DNA of 64,000 bases, taken from WJLG01 sp964602485. Its GTDB lineage: Bacteria; Patescibacteriota; Patescibacteriia; Patescibacteriales; WJLG01. The translations under genes and the position numbers were made by a program. Positions 33,216 through 42,301 of this stretch are shown here, piece after piece. Within the stretch, counting starts at the first letter, position 1. Each line of letters starts with the position of its first letter. The notes under the pieces are model-generated. The model made no database searches. It worked only from the letters and a program-made list of their open reading frames with translations, and was not told where the DNA came from. The stretch covers positions 7,032-71,031 of the forward strand of contig CAZRQU010000003.1 of assembly GCA_964602485.1 (NCBI GenBank), read 5' to 3'.

Positions 33216-33992
33216 CTATATTCCTTTCAATATCTTGACCAGATCCTTATGCTCTCGCCCGTTTGAAGCCACCACGTCTTCGCTATCCAGCTTCCAATTC
33301 TTGCCTTTGAAATCCGTCACTTTCCCGCTTGCTTCCCGAACTATCAACACGCCGGCAGCCACATCCCAAGGGTTAGCCCCCGGTATGGCTATGGATTCCA
33401 CCCGACCGGAAGCCACAAAGGCCATTTCCAAAGAAGCCGCGCCGAGCTGTCGGCAATCAAAACCGTTCATCTTCTGCCGAACATAATACTTTACCGCTCT
33501 TTTTATATCTTTTTTCTTGGAACCGTGGCAAAAAGTGTTCAAAACCTTAGCCGGCTTGGTTTTGGAAACTTCGATACTTTTGCCGTTCATCTTGGTACCT
33601 TTCCCCTCTTCTGCTATATATATCTCATGCAGATAAGGAGCGTTTATCACGGCAAAAACCACTTTACCTTTATGGGCCACGGCAATAGAGACTCCCCATA
33701 AAGGATTATGCATTGTAAAATTGGTGGTACCGTCCAAGGGATCCACTACCCATTGATAATCCGACTTCTTATTATTGCTCCCAGCCTCTTCTGACAAAAT
33801 AGAATGGTTGGGAAAATTCTTCTTTATCTTGCCCAATATCGATCTTTCCGCAGCCAGATCGGCCTTGGTCACCAGGTCCCTTTTTGATTTAAGCTTTGTA
33901 TCTTTTCTGGAAAAAGACTTAAACCTTTTAATAAGAAGCTCTCCGGCTTCCTTAGCGGCCTCCTGGGCCACTTTCTTTATCTTGTTATTCAT
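33216..33992 (-). CDS. suhB: Inositol monophosphatase family protein
   Basis: 258-residue Mg-dependent phosphatase of the IMPase/SuhB family. The metal-site motifs are all seen: LSEEAGS, WVVDPLDGTTNFTMHNP, and GANPWDVAAGVLIVREASG near the C-terminus. The substrate could be inositol phosphate, PAP or fructose-1,6-bisphosphate. It is the last gene of a tight four-gene minus-strand operon (five-base gap from the phosphodiesterase gene) and is followed by a perfect terminator. Confidence 0.93.
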   Translation of the reverse strand: MNNKIKKVAQEAAKEAGELLIKRFKSFSRKDTKLKSKRDLVTKADLAAERSILGKIKKNFPNHSILSEEAGSNNKKSDYQWVVDPLDGTTNFTMHNPLWGVSIAVAHKGKVVFAVINAPYLHEIYIAEEGKGTKMNGKSIEVSKTKPAKVLNTFCHGSKKKDIKRAVKYYVRQKMNGFDCRQLGAASLEMAFVASGRVESIAIPGANPWDVAAGVLIVREASGKVTDFKGKNWKLDSEDVVASNGREHKDLVKILKGI

Positions 33993-33997
33993 AGAGT

Positions 33998-34489
33998 TTA
34001 AATTAAGTCTAATATCTTTAGATCTAACTTATTTTTACTATTATCCCAAAACGCAAAAGTCGCTCTAGCGAACATTCCACCCAAAGTTCCCGGGTTTACC
34101 AATTTAGCTCCGTTCTTATCCTCTATCCACGGCTTATGGGTATGTCCGCAAAAAATAAGTGGCACGGGTCCTCTTTCCAATATCTTATCAGCTAAAAAGG
34201 GTTCATGACAAAGGCCGAATTCCGATCCGTCTACCGAAAAGACCGCCTGCTTGCCTCCATATTCTATGTTATCATATTTTTCTATATCTTTCTCGTTATA
34301 GATCTCGGCATTACCTTTGACTAGAAATATACCCCCTTCAAAACCGGTCGCCAATATATTCAAAGTTTCTCCGTCAGTAACATCACCACAACAAATAAGT
34401 TTATCTATATCCTCATCCCTGGCCCAAAGCAAAAATTTCTTCAAATTCACCTGATTATCATGAATGTCGGATATTATAGCTATTCTCAT
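33998..34489 (-). CDS. Calcineurin-like phosphodiesterase, YfcE/MJ0936 type
   Basis: 163 residues. Binuclear metallophosphoesterase motifs in order: ISDIHDN (6-12), CCGDVTDG (37-44), VKGNAEIYN in the GNxE position, and FCGHTHKP with its preceding His in GLCHEP. YfcE-type proteins hydrolyse phosphodiesters in vitro; the cellular substrate is unknown. Two bases separate it from the antiporter gene. Confidence 0.92.
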   Translation of the reverse strand: MRIAIISDIHDNQVNLKKFLLWARDEDIDKLICCGDVTDGETLNILATGFEGGIFLVKGNAEIYNEKDIEKYDNIEYGGKQAVFSVDGSEFGLCHEPFLADKILERGPVPLIFCGHTHKPWIEDKNGAKLVNPGTLGGMFARATFAFWDNSKNKLDLKILDLI

Positions 34490-34491
34490 AT

Positions 34492-35490
34492 CTAATTCAT
34501 TAATTTAGGGTCCTTATCTATCATTCTATAAGCTATCAAATGAAAGATTATTGTAGAAACTATGGATGTTAAGACCAGGGCCGAATAAAGTCCTTTTGGC
34601 AAAATGCCCACACTAAGGGCGATATAAGCAACCACTAATTCCACCGCTCCTTTACTATTCATACCCACGCCTATCAACAAAGCTTGTTTCGGTTTGAGTT
34701 TTATGAAATAACGCGATAGCCAAGCTCCTATCATCTGGCTTGATGAGGAAACCGCAAATACCAATAGGAACAGACCAAAATCAAAAGTAAAAATATCATG
34801 ATCGAACTTAAGAGCCATATTAATAAAGAAAAAAGGGACAAGAGTATGCAGAAGAACTTTTTCCAATATCTTTATTTCCGGAGTCTGTCTATCGAAGAAA
34901 ATATGAACTATCATTCCCAAAACAAAAGAAAGGATCATTCCGCTGATAATATATATCTCTACAACAGAGAATGCTTTGGTAAAAAAATAAGAAATAGCAG
35001 TTAAGGCGATCACTCCAAAAATGTCATTTAAAATACCGGCTTCCAGAAGCAATGCTCCCATTCTGGTTCTTATCTCATCAAGCTGTAAAAGCGACCTAGC
35101 CTTGGTAGCCTCAGAAGTAATACTGAAGCAAGTCCCGACTATCAAGGAAGCCTCCCATGAAAATCCCAATATCTTGAATATTAAAAATCCCAAAGAAAAA
35201 GAGGACAAAATGGTCAAGAACGTCAATATGAAGGAATCGTCCCCCTCTTGCTTCAACATTGATCTTGATATTTCAAAACCGGTAATGAACATTAAGGTAA
35301 AAAGACCAATGGTAGCCAGGTCGTTTATCAAAACTTCGCTAGGAGAAACGAAGATTCCCCTGATCGGTTCTGTTGCCAAAAAAAGACCGGCTGCTATCAA
35401 GCCTATAACTTCGGAAAAGTGAAGCTTGTAGGCCAGCCAAATAAAAATGAAGGTTATTGATAATATGACCAAAAGGTCTAAAAAAACCAT
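34492..35490 (-). CDS. Cation:proton antiporter, CPA family (short)
   Basis: 332-residue integral membrane protein with about ten helices. Na+/H+ exchanger-domain features include ITGFEISRSMLKQ, the SEATKARSLLQLDEIRTRMGALLLEAGILNDIFGV segment (the NDxxG-like ion-binding Asp with Asn) and GVGMNSKGAVELVVAY near the end. Typical members have 380-420 membrane residues plus regulatory domains; this one ends right after the transport domain. Exact ion unknown. It is one base from the permease gene. Confidence 0.88.
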   Translation of the reverse strand: MVFLDLLVILSITFIFIWLAYKLHFSEVIGLIAAGLFLATEPIRGIFVSPSEVLINDLATIGLFTLMFITGFEISRSMLKQEGDDSFILTFLTILSSFSLGFLIFKILGFSWEASLIVGTCFSITSEATKARSLLQLDEIRTRMGALLLEAGILNDIFGVIALTAISYFFTKAFSVVEIYIISGMILSFVLGMIVHIFFDRQTPEIKILEKVLLHTLVPFFFINMALKFDHDIFTFDFGLFLLVFAVSSSSQMIGAWLSRYFIKLKPKQALLIGVGMNSKGAVELVVAYIALSVGILPKGLYSALVLTSIVSTIIFHLIAYRMIDKDPKLMN

Positions 35491-35491
35491 A

Positions 35492-36625
35492 TTAAAATAG
35501 ATCTACCAAACTATATATCAATCCGGCAATGAACAACAATGACAAGGCTATGCCTATTCCTCTGTTCATTCCTGTTCTTATGACCGATCTTTTTTGAGCT
35601 TTGGTCTGCACGCGCAAGGCCAAATAAATAACAATTACACCGATCATCCCGCCAGTAATAGAGCCTGTTATTCCCACCACCTTGGTGAGGTTGTGTATAC
35701 CCAAAATGAAAAGTATCAAAGGAACTGAACTGGCCAGTATCCAGGATAGGGTCTTGCCCATCTTGAAATCCCACCAAAAGATCTCCCTAACTGCCTGAGA
35801 ATACGAGAGAAAAGACGTCATCACGCTCAAAAAACCGAAAAGCATGGCAAAAAATATTATGCCATCGGAAAATACTTGAGATAGCCCGACCAAAGTATCT
35901 GGAGAGGTTTTGACACCGGTCACGCCCACGACCATGGTCACAAACACGGCGGTTATCAAGGCCGGGGTCACCGTGCCCCAAAAAATGGCTGATCTTATCT
36001 TTTCTTTTTCTCTTTTCATCAACCGGCAGATCTCGGGAATAGCGGTTTGTCCGCCAACCGAGAAAAAAACCAATCCATAAGGTAAAAAGGCGTACTTCCA
36101 ACTTATAGCTGAATAATTATCCAGATCAATAAAACCAAAACTCTTAAATGTTATAAAAATAACCACCAAAAGCAAAAAAACCGTCATAAACAATTCCACC
36201 GAGGCTATGGTCTTAATGCCAAAAAATACGATCAAACTTCCTGTGAAAAACATTATCAAAGTATACATAAACTCACTACCCCCTAAAAAAGGAGCCAAAA
36301 GACCATGTAAAAATATTCCGCCCAATATAATATAAGCCAAAAGGGCCCCATAACCACCGATCAAACAAATTACCGATATCACCTTCTTATATTTCTTGCC
36401 AGCATATAGCTCTAAATACCCGGGTATCCTATGCTCTGTCTTAGTGGAAAGAACCACTTCGGCATACATTTTATGCAAATAATATTGAACGCTCACTAAA
36501 ACTGCCAAAAGCACATAAAAAGGCACCAGGCCGGAACGACTGATAACAAAAGGAACGGAAAAAATACCGGCTCCAACAATGGTGCCGATCAAAATAGCGA
36601 CTGAATATAGGTAATTCTTAGACAT
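35492..36625 (-). CDS. Aromatic/branched amino acid permease-like transporter (HAAAP/APC superfamily)
   Basis: 377 residues with about eleven membrane helices. The N-terminal GTIVGAGIFSVPFVISRSG is the signature of the APC-fold first helix with its unwound substrate loop, and GGQTAIPEICRLMKREKEKI is the conserved cytoplasmic loop of tyrosine/tryptophan permeases. It fits uptake of amino acids by an organism with few biosynthetic genes (inference). It is the first gene of the operon permease-antiporter-phosphodiesterase-suhB, whose members are one to five bases apart. Confidence 0.9.
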   Translation of the reverse strand: MSKNYLYSVAILIGTIVGAGIFSVPFVISRSGLVPFYVLLAVLVSVQYYLHKMYAEVVLSTKTEHRIPGYLELYAGKKYKKVISVICLIGGYGALLAYIILGGIFLHGLLAPFLGGSEFMYTLIMFFTGSLIVFFGIKTIASVELFMTVFLLLVVIFITFKSFGFIDLDNYSAISWKYAFLPYGLVFFSVGGQTAIPEICRLMKREKEKIRSAIFWGTVTPALITAVFVTMVVGVTGVKTSPDTLVGLSQVFSDGIIFFAMLFGFLSVMTSFLSYSQAVREIFWWDFKMGKTLSWILASSVPLILFILGIHNLTKVVGITGSITGGMIGVIVIYLALRVQTKAQKRSVIRTGMNRGIGIALSLLFIAGLIYSLVDLF

Positions 36626-36981
36626 CTTATTCTCTTTATTTATGTTTTTTATATACCTATGACTTATTATAACAAAAAAATGGTTTTTTGCCTATTTTAG
36701 CTAAATTTTATTTTAAGACATAAAAACAATTCAATGTCAAAGGATTATTGACAATTTTATATATTTATGCTATAATTAAGATAGAAGAATAAGAAAGTAT
36801 ATGAGAGTGGATATCTCATAGAAAGCCCTTGAATATTGGTTAAACTCCACTTATTTTCTGATCATAGTCTAGCATCTTTCTTGACAGTTTTACTAAAATA
36901 TGCTATACTATAATTAGACAATAAGAAATGCTCTTTATCAACCAAATGTCCTAACGGACAAACAAGAAAGGGGTATGCACT
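36626..36981 (+). promoter_or_regulatory. 356-base intergenic region with two strong tandem promoters
   Basis: No gene. Two near-perfect plus-strand promoters: TTGACA (36748-36753), 17 bases, TATAAT (36771-36776); and TTGACA (36881-36886), 17 bases, TATACT (36904-36909). Between them are the self-complementary segments AGTGGA (about 36807) and TCCACT (about 36846), so a small RNA or leader is possible. AAGAAAGGGG precedes the start at 36982. Confidence 0.8.
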
Positions 36982-37587
36982 ATGCGTACTATCACTACTA
37001 CTCTGGCAGTTCTGACAGCAGTTCTGACAATTGTTGTTTCCTCGATCGCCGAGCAGCACAGAATCTCCTTCTCGCAACTGGGATTCTCTTCGATGACCAA
37101 ACAGGTAGTCGAGACCAATCAGGAGGCCCTGGAAGCGATCAGTGCCAAGGCAGAAATTTACGGCGAGGTCTACGAACAGGATGCCGAAGCCAACGCTTTG
37201 GTTTCCTATCTCGAAAACCCGAGCCACAATCATTACCTGTTTTCCACTATAGAGAACATGGTGAAGGCCTACTACGAAAATGGCGACCTGGATGAGCTGA
37301 TGGTGGATTATTTCCATCCGGCTCTCGAAATGCAGATCGCCCTCAAAGAAGGTAATGAGGAAAAGCAAAAGAACGAACGGGCACGAGAAGAGTACGAAGC
37401 CAAGATGGCCAAATACTCGGAGACCGAAAAAGCAATTGCTCGTTCAATGGGCGTAGCTCCTTGGAAGGTCGATCAAAATATCCTCAGCCAATGGGCAGAG
37501 GATTGTAAAAAAACATTCGACGAGGTAAAAACCCGTCAGGATTCGATCATCTCCCAGTCAGCCTTTGACGACGAGATGATCCAGTAA
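36982..37587 (+). CDS. Secreted or membrane-anchored helical protein, unknown
   Basis: 201 residues. The N-terminus (MRTITTTLAVLTAVLTIVVS) is a signal peptide or anchor; the rest is hydrophilic and mostly helical, with charged repeats of Glu, Lys and Ala around 120-150. The C-terminus is SAFDDEMIQ, closely like the SFDDEIIE ending of the next gene. It is a self-contained cassette: strong promoters, a ribosome-binding site and a terminator. Its base composition is more GC-rich than its neighbours, and it uses codons such as CTG, GGC and ATC. Function unknown. Confidence 0.82.
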   Translation: MRTITTTLAVLTAVLTIVVSSIAEQHRISFSQLGFSSMTKQVVETNQEALEAISAKAEIYGEVYEQDAEANALVSYLENPSHNHYLFSTIENMVKAYYENGDLDELMVDYFHPALEMQIALKEGNEEKQKNERAREEYEAKMAKYSETEKAIARSMGVAPWKVDQNILSQWAEDCKKTFDEVKTRQDSIISQSAFDDEMIQ

Positions 37588-37608
37588 CTCCTTTCTATCC
37601 TACCCACG

Positions 37609-37648
37609 GGGCCCCAAGTTAGCAATAACTTCCGGGCCCTTTTCTTTT
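37609..37648 (+). terminator. Intrinsic terminator of cassette 1
   Basis: GGGCCC..AAGTTA / TAACTT..GGGCCC stem with a GCAA loop, then a T-rich tail. The AAGTTAgcaaTAACTT core recurs in the terminator of the next cassette. Confidence 0.88.
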
Positions 37649-37667
37649 ACCTAAAATCTTTTTCATA

Positions 37668-37696
37668 TTGACAAATATAATATTTTATGTTATATT
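37668..37696 (+). promoter_or_regulatory. Promoter of cassette 2
   Basis: TTGACA (37668-37673), 17-base spacer, TATATT (37691-37696). Confidence 0.82.
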
Positions 37697-37748
37697 ATAA
37701 AGATTTAGTTCTTTTATTTACCAACTTAAAACCTTACAGGAGGTTTCC

Positions 37749-38357
37749 ATGCTGAAAATCCGTATCAGCGGTATTTTCCTTATCTGTTCAGTTTTATCCG
37801 CTTCGGCCTTTAACGCCGACTCTATTTTGACTGCCGGCGACAGCAGCTATTACAGCTATGTTCGCGGCTCCGAGCTCCTGCTGGCAAAACTCTGGATGCC
37901 GAACGAGGGTCAGTTCAACAAATTGATCGATCTGACAGAGGACATATTCCGCTTTGAAAGGGAATATGACAGCTGTTCCATATCGAGAACCTGCAAGCGA
38001 TCGACCCTCAAGAGTTTGCGGCAGATCGCCGAAGGCAAGAACTTTCTCCAGAGCGGACTGAAAATAACCTATGACCATCTGCAAAATATGGTCATACTTT
38101 CAGAATCCGGACAGATCGACGGATTTCAAGCCTATCTGGCCAATGACGTGGTCGGAATGTCGTCATTCAAGGGAGTGCTCGACTTTCCCCGCTACAGTCA
38201 AAGAGAAGAGGATGGCTCATCACTGTTCGACAGACTGGCCGGTTTGTTCAAACGAAACCCAAAACAGAAACAGCCGGAGCAGCAGGAACAAGAAAAAAAA
38301 GAAGAGGAACTTGATTTTTCCGAGGCCTTTTCTTTCGATGATGAGATCATCGAATAG
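37749..38357 (+). CDS. Secreted protein with acidic C-terminal motif, unknown
   Basis: 202 residues. A signal peptide (about 1-20, ending SASA) precedes a helical region with a Cys pair (SCSISRTC, about 75-82) that could form a disulfide, and a Gln/Lys/Glu-rich stretch before the end SFDDEIIE. A strong AGGAGG lies seven bases before the ATG. The C-terminal F-D-D-E-x-I ending and the terminator core are shared with the upstream cassette, although the bodies of the proteins look unrelated. Both use GC-richer codons than the surrounding genes. Confidence 0.82.
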   Translation: MLKIRISGIFLICSVLSASAFNADSILTAGDSSYYSYVRGSELLLAKLWMPNEGQFNKLIDLTEDIFRFEREYDSCSISRTCKRSTLKSLRQIAEGKNFLQSGLKITYDHLQNMVILSESGQIDGFQAYLANDVVGMSSFKGVLDFPRYSQREEDGSSLFDRLAGLFKRNPKQKQPEQQEQEKKEEELDFSEAFSFDDEIIE

Positions 38358-38370
38358 CCCTTCCTCCTAA

Positions 38371-38406
38371 GCCCCGAAAGTTAGAAATAACTTCGGGGCT
38401 TTCTTA
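38371..38406 (+). terminator. Intrinsic terminator of cassette 2
   Basis: GCCCCGAA..AGTTA / TAACTTCGGGGC with a GAAA loop, then TTTCTT. Confidence 0.88.
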
Positions 38407-38476
38407 TAATACTATCAATATCGTTTTGAACAAGATCCTGATCGACCGATCTGCCAAGCGCTTGATATACTAACTT

Positions 38477-39046
38477 CTATTTTCGCAAGTTGACTTCATA
38501 GTTGATCTGCTCTATCTTGCGCAAATGGCCGCGGGCCTGGTCGTACTTGGTGCGCAAATAACCGGTCATATCGAACTCGACCAACTCAGCCATTATATCA
38601 TTGACTATTTTGGTTGTTTTTTCCACTTCTTTGAAATTCTGCTTTGAAGCCTCATTGGTGGCACGCCTGACCAGTTCCCCTACCAAGTCGCAAATACCTC
38701 CCAAATAACTTTCATATCTCAAAGTTATTCCTGAAAATTTATCTATTTTCTTTCCCTGCATAACCAGATAAAGCGTCTTGGCTTCCGTATATTCTTCGAC
38801 TGCCGCTTTGTAAGCTCCTTCATCATACAACCTTATAGGACCAAAGTCCTTTTCCAAACTTTTAAGGTTCTTTTCTATGATCTTGAAACTTTCTTCCGCC
38901 TTTTTCATATCACCTCTATGCAAAGCAAAGATGATCCTTTTCGAATCATGCAATATCTCATTTGACCTAGAGATTATCTTTCTTCTTTCAATATTGTTCT
39001 TCGTATAATCCTTCTTTAATTGTCCAATAAATCTTTTATTAAGCAT
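38477..39046 (-). CDS. Translin family protein
   Basis: 189 residues, all-helical. Segments match translin/TRAX: RRKIISRSNEILHDSKRIIFALHRGD at the N-terminal helix pair, LYDEGAYKAAVEEYTEAKTLY, ESYLGGICDLVGELVRRAT, and the C-terminal FDMTGYLRTKYDQARGHLRKIEQINYEVNLR. Translins are octameric single-stranded nucleic acid binding proteins; TRAX adds RNase activity. The family is mainly eukaryotic and archaeal, so its presence here is notable. It is 67 bases downstream of the tandem ATPase gene. Confidence 0.85.
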   Translation of the reverse strand: MLNKRFIGQLKKDYTKNNIERRKIISRSNEILHDSKRIIFALHRGDMKKAEESFKIIEKNLKSLEKDFGPIRLYDEGAYKAAVEEYTEAKTLYLVMQGKKIDKFSGITLRYESYLGGICDLVGELVRRATNEASKQNFKEVEKTTKIVNDIMAELVEFDMTGYLRTKYDQARGHLRKIEQINYEVNLRK

Positions 39047-39065
39047 AAAATTTAATTACCGCTCC

Positions 39066-39112
39066 TCAGCCTGCAATAATTGAAGTTTGAAGATCGATAA
39101 TTGAAAATTGAA
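39066..39112. repeat. Intergenic simple repeat (TTGAAGT/AATTGAA units)
   Basis: Short degenerate tandem units such as AATTGAAGTTTGAAG and AATTGAAAATTGAATT, related to the tract inside uvrC. Confidence 0.6.
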
Positions 39113-42100
39113 TTATTTAACTACTCTCAAAACCTCATCCAGGGTGGTTTCCCCTTTTAAAGCTTTCAATATCCCATCTTGAAGCATGGTCACTGTTCCA
39201 TGCTTCAATGCTTGTTGCTCTATCTCATAGGCAGTGGCATCTGGATTTTGGATAAATTTCTGCATTTCCGGACCGAATTCTATGGTCTCATAGATACCTA
39301 ATCTCCCTTTGTACCCAATATCATTACACTCCTCGCAACCGGCTGCCTCATAGAACTTAAGCTCAGTTGGCGTTTTTGTACCGCTAGCCGGGCTAATGGC
39401 TTCGATCGCTTCTCTGACAACTGTTCGCTCTTCTTCGGATAATTTATGTTCCTTTTTACACTTGGGGCACAGTTTTCTGACCAAACGCTGGCCGATAGCT
39501 ATCTGCATAGCTGACGAAAGCATATCGTGCTCCACCCCTAATCCGGCAAAGCGGGATACTGCTCCGGCTGCCGAATTGGCATGAATGGTAGAAAGCACAA
39601 GATGCCCGGTCAAAGAAGCTTCAACCGCTATCTTGGCGGTTTCTTGGTCACGGATCTCACCGATCATCATTATGTTCGGGTTCTGGCGCAAAAGAGAACG
39701 CATAGCGGCCGCAAAAGTGTATCCTTCATCTTTATTTATTTGAGTCTGCATCACGCCTTCCAAGTGATACTCAATAGGATCCTCAACCGTAATTATCTTA
39801 ACATCAGGACTGTTCAATTTATTAAGTATGGAATAAAGAGTAGTTGTCTTACCAGACCCGGTTGGGCCGGTGTTTATGATAATACCCTTGGTCTTTTCCA
39901 TAGCTCTTGATATCGGTTTCAAGGTGTAGGTCCTCATTCCTAATTTTTCCATGTCAAGAGATTCGGCTTGAGAAGCTAACAAACGGATAACTATGGTCTC
40001 TCCGTATCCTCCGGAAATTATGGAAACACGACAATCAAGCTTCTCTTCTCCCTTGAATATGCTAAAGCGCCCGTCTATGGTCGGTTTTTTGACATTGGTC
40101 GGCACGCCCATCAAAACTTTCACCTGTCCCAACAAGGGAAGATAATGTTCTTTAGGCAAAGTGAATATATCGTGCAGTATACCATCTATTCTGAACCTTA
40201 CTTTAACACTGTTTTCTGTCGGCTCTATATGGATATCACCGGCATCTTGATCTATGGCCGAAGCGGCCACTATGTTAAGCATCTTGGAAGGAGAGACATC
40301 TTTAGTTATCTCACCTGCCTTTTCCGGCTCCTCGGTTACTTTTTTGGCCATATTCATATCTTCTTCGGCCAATTTCACACCGCGTCCGAAAGTCTTGGAT
40401 ATGGCCACATCATAAAGAGCATCTATATAATCGGTCTTGCCGATCACACGGTAAACCTCGTCCAAGCTGGTCATACCATTCAAAACCTTGAGCACGCCAT
40501 CTTGAAGCATAGTAAGCATCCCGTCCTCTATGGCCTGTTTGAGTATTTTAAAAGCCGGCGCTCCTTCCGAGGTCAATTGTTTTATGCTTTCGGACATAGT
40601 GAATATCTCATATATACCCACTCGCCCTTTGTAGCCCAAACCATTACACTTATCACAACCCTCTCCGGCTTTGTATATCTTGGGTATCTCTGTTGGAACA
40701 TCCTCTCCCGACTTAGGAGATATAACAGCCAATATCTTCTCTACTTTCTCCTTCTCTTCTTCGTTTAGCTTATGTTCTACCTTACATTCCGGACAAAGCC
40801 TCCTTATTAGACGCTGACCGATCACACAATTGATGGCCGGGGTCAAAAAATACGGCTTGACTCCCATATCTATCAAGCGAGGGATCACGCCGGAAGCATC
40901 ATTGGTATGTAGAGTAGAAAGTACCAAATGTCCTGTTAAAGAGGCTTGGATCGATATCTCGGCCGTTTCCAGGTCGCGGATCTCGCCAACCATGACTATA
41001 TCCGGATCCTGACGCAAGATAGAACGCAAACCGTCAGCAAAAGAATAGCCCTTGGCCTGATCAACCTGTGATTGGCTTATTCCCTCCAATTGATATTCGA
41101 TCGGATTCTCCAAAGTAATTATCTTAACATCTGGATCGTTCAATTTTCTAAGAACAGAATAAAGAGTGGTTGTTTTACCGGAACCGGTCGGGCCGGTGGT
41201 GAGTATCAACCCATTCGGTTTGGCTATCTCTCTTTTCAATATGTCAAAAGATTTAGGCCTAATACCAAGATCTTCGAATTCAAGCTGGATCGAACTAGAG
41301 CGCAACAATCTCATAACAACGCTTTCCCCGAAATTGGTCGGCAAGAAAGAAGCGCGGACCTGCACTTTCTCGTCGCTTAAGAATATGGTAAATCGCCCGT
41401 CTTGAGGTTTGTCGGTGATATTCAACTTAACCTTGGCTAAAAGCTTCATTCTGGAGATTATCTTTTTCCATTTTTCCTTATCAATAACGGCCGCTTCTTG
41501 AAGAACCCCATCAACACGCATTCTGACCACGATACCATGTTCTTCGGCTTCGATATGGATATCACTGGAACCAACCTTCATGGCCGTGGCCAGGACTAAA
41601 GTCACTACATCGGTTATGCTCACTTCGTTTATCTTATCCCCTAAACTTTTATAGTCACTAATGGCATCCTTATATTTATTTATATCCTCTTCGCTTATTT
41701 TCACGCCCCTGTCCACTCTTTCTACTTTAGGCAAACTTTTATAAACCTTCAAAGCGTATTTCAAACTATGAGGAGATATCAAATAAACATCACCCTTAGA
41801 GTGATACTTTTCTTCAAGCTCTTTTAATATCTCAGCTATCTCAGTATTATCCGGGTCGGTGGTCGCCAGCCTGATATTATCCCCATCATAATAAAAACTT
41901 ATCAAAGATAATCTTTTGGCATCTTCCTCGGAAACCAAAGATAAAGCTTCCGGACTTATTGGAAACCCAAAAAGGTCAACATAAGGAAGACCTAAGGAAT
42001 TAGCCTTTGTCTTAGTTTGCCTTTCCATCTCTTTGATCTTGATCTCTTGCTGTTTCTTCTGGAATTTTCCCTGAGTGCTTTCGTCATCAACTTTCTTGCC

Positions 42101-42148
42101 TTTTGAAGCATTTATAAGACTGTCTATTGATTGAAAATTATCAGACAT
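39113..42148 (-). CDS. Tandem-duplicated GspE/PilB-type secretion ATPase (two complete ATPase units in one chain)
   Basis: 1011 residues holding two consecutive PilB/GspE modules. Module 1 (about 45-590): an N-terminal domain, then DGVLQEA/DIHIEAEEHG, Walker A GPTGSGKTTT near 318, the Asp box VGEIRDLETAE, LSTLHTNDA, and Cys pairs CPEC and CDKC. Module 2 (about 640-1011) lacks the N-terminal domain but repeats everything else: GDIHIEP, Walker A near 760, IGEIRDQETAK, LSTIHANSA, CPKC and CEEC. PilB hexamers power type IV pilus or type II secretion assembly. A two-headed subunit would give a trimer of pseudo-dimers. No other pilus gene is in the window. Confidence 0.93.
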   Translation of the reverse strand: MSDNFQSIDSLINASKGKKVDDESTQGKFQKKQQEIKIKEMERQTKTKANSLGLPYVDLFGFPISPEALSLVSEEDAKRLSLISFYYDGDNIRLATTDPDNTEIAEILKELEEKYHSKGDVYLISPHSLKYALKVYKSLPKVERVDRGVKISEEDINKYKDAISDYKSLGDKINEVSITDVVTLVLATAMKVGSSDIHIEAEEHGIVVRMRVDGVLQEAAVIDKEKWKKIISRMKLLAKVKLNITDKPQDGRFTIFLSDEKVQVRASFLPTNFGESVVMRLLRSSSIQLEFEDLGIRPKSFDILKREIAKPNGLILTTGPTGSGKTTTLYSVLRKLNDPDVKIITLENPIEYQLEGISQSQVDQAKGYSFADGLRSILRQDPDIVMVGEIRDLETAEISIQASLTGHLVLSTLHTNDASGVIPRLIDMGVKPYFLTPAINCVIGQRLIRRLCPECKVEHKLNEEEKEKVEKILAVISPKSGEDVPTEIPKIYKAGEGCDKCNGLGYKGRVGIYEIFTMSESIKQLTSEGAPAFKILKQAIEDGMLTMLQDGVLKVLNGMTSLDEVYRVIGKTDYIDALYDVAISKTFGRGVKLAEEDMNMAKKVTEEPEKAGEITKDVSPSKMLNIVAASAIDQDAGDIHIEPTENSVKVRFRIDGILHDIFTLPKEHYLPLLGQVKVLMGVPTNVKKPTIDGRFSIFKGEEKLDCRVSIISGGYGETIVIRLLASQAESLDMEKLGMRTYTLKPISRAMEKTKGIIINTGPTGSGKTTTLYSILNKLNSPDVKIITVEDPIEYHLEGVMQTQINKDEGYTFAAAMRSLLRQNPNIMMIGEIRDQETAKIAVEASLTGHLVLSTIHANSAAGAVSRFAGLGVEHDMLSSAMQIAIGQRLVRKLCPKCKKEHKLSEEERTVVREAIEAISPASGTKTPTELKFYEAAGCEECNDIGYKGRLGIYETIEFGPEMQKFIQNPDATAYEIEQQALKHGTVTMLQDGILKALKGETTLDEVLRVVK

Positions 42149-42254
42149 CTGATCTAATGTTTTAAACGCCTAAAAAGGGCGCCTTGTTATTATAATAACA
42201 AAAAAATGCCTTGCGTACCAGCTATAAAAGATCAAAGGTAACGATCTTTGGGTA

Positions 42255-42282
42255 CAAAAAAGGGCCTTTATCCAAAGGCCCT
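42255..42282 (-). terminator. Intrinsic terminator after the 327-residue membrane protein gene
   Basis: Minus-strand stem AGGGCCTTT/AAAGGCCCT (42282-42274 with 42269-42261) with a four-base loop and T6. Confidence 0.92.
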
Positions 42283-42301
42283 CCAATATATATCTAAGTT
42301 T

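Noticed and set aside
40145..40768. 207-codon plus-strand frame
   Set aside because: It is antisense to the conserved PilB module; the conservation pattern belongs to the minus strand.
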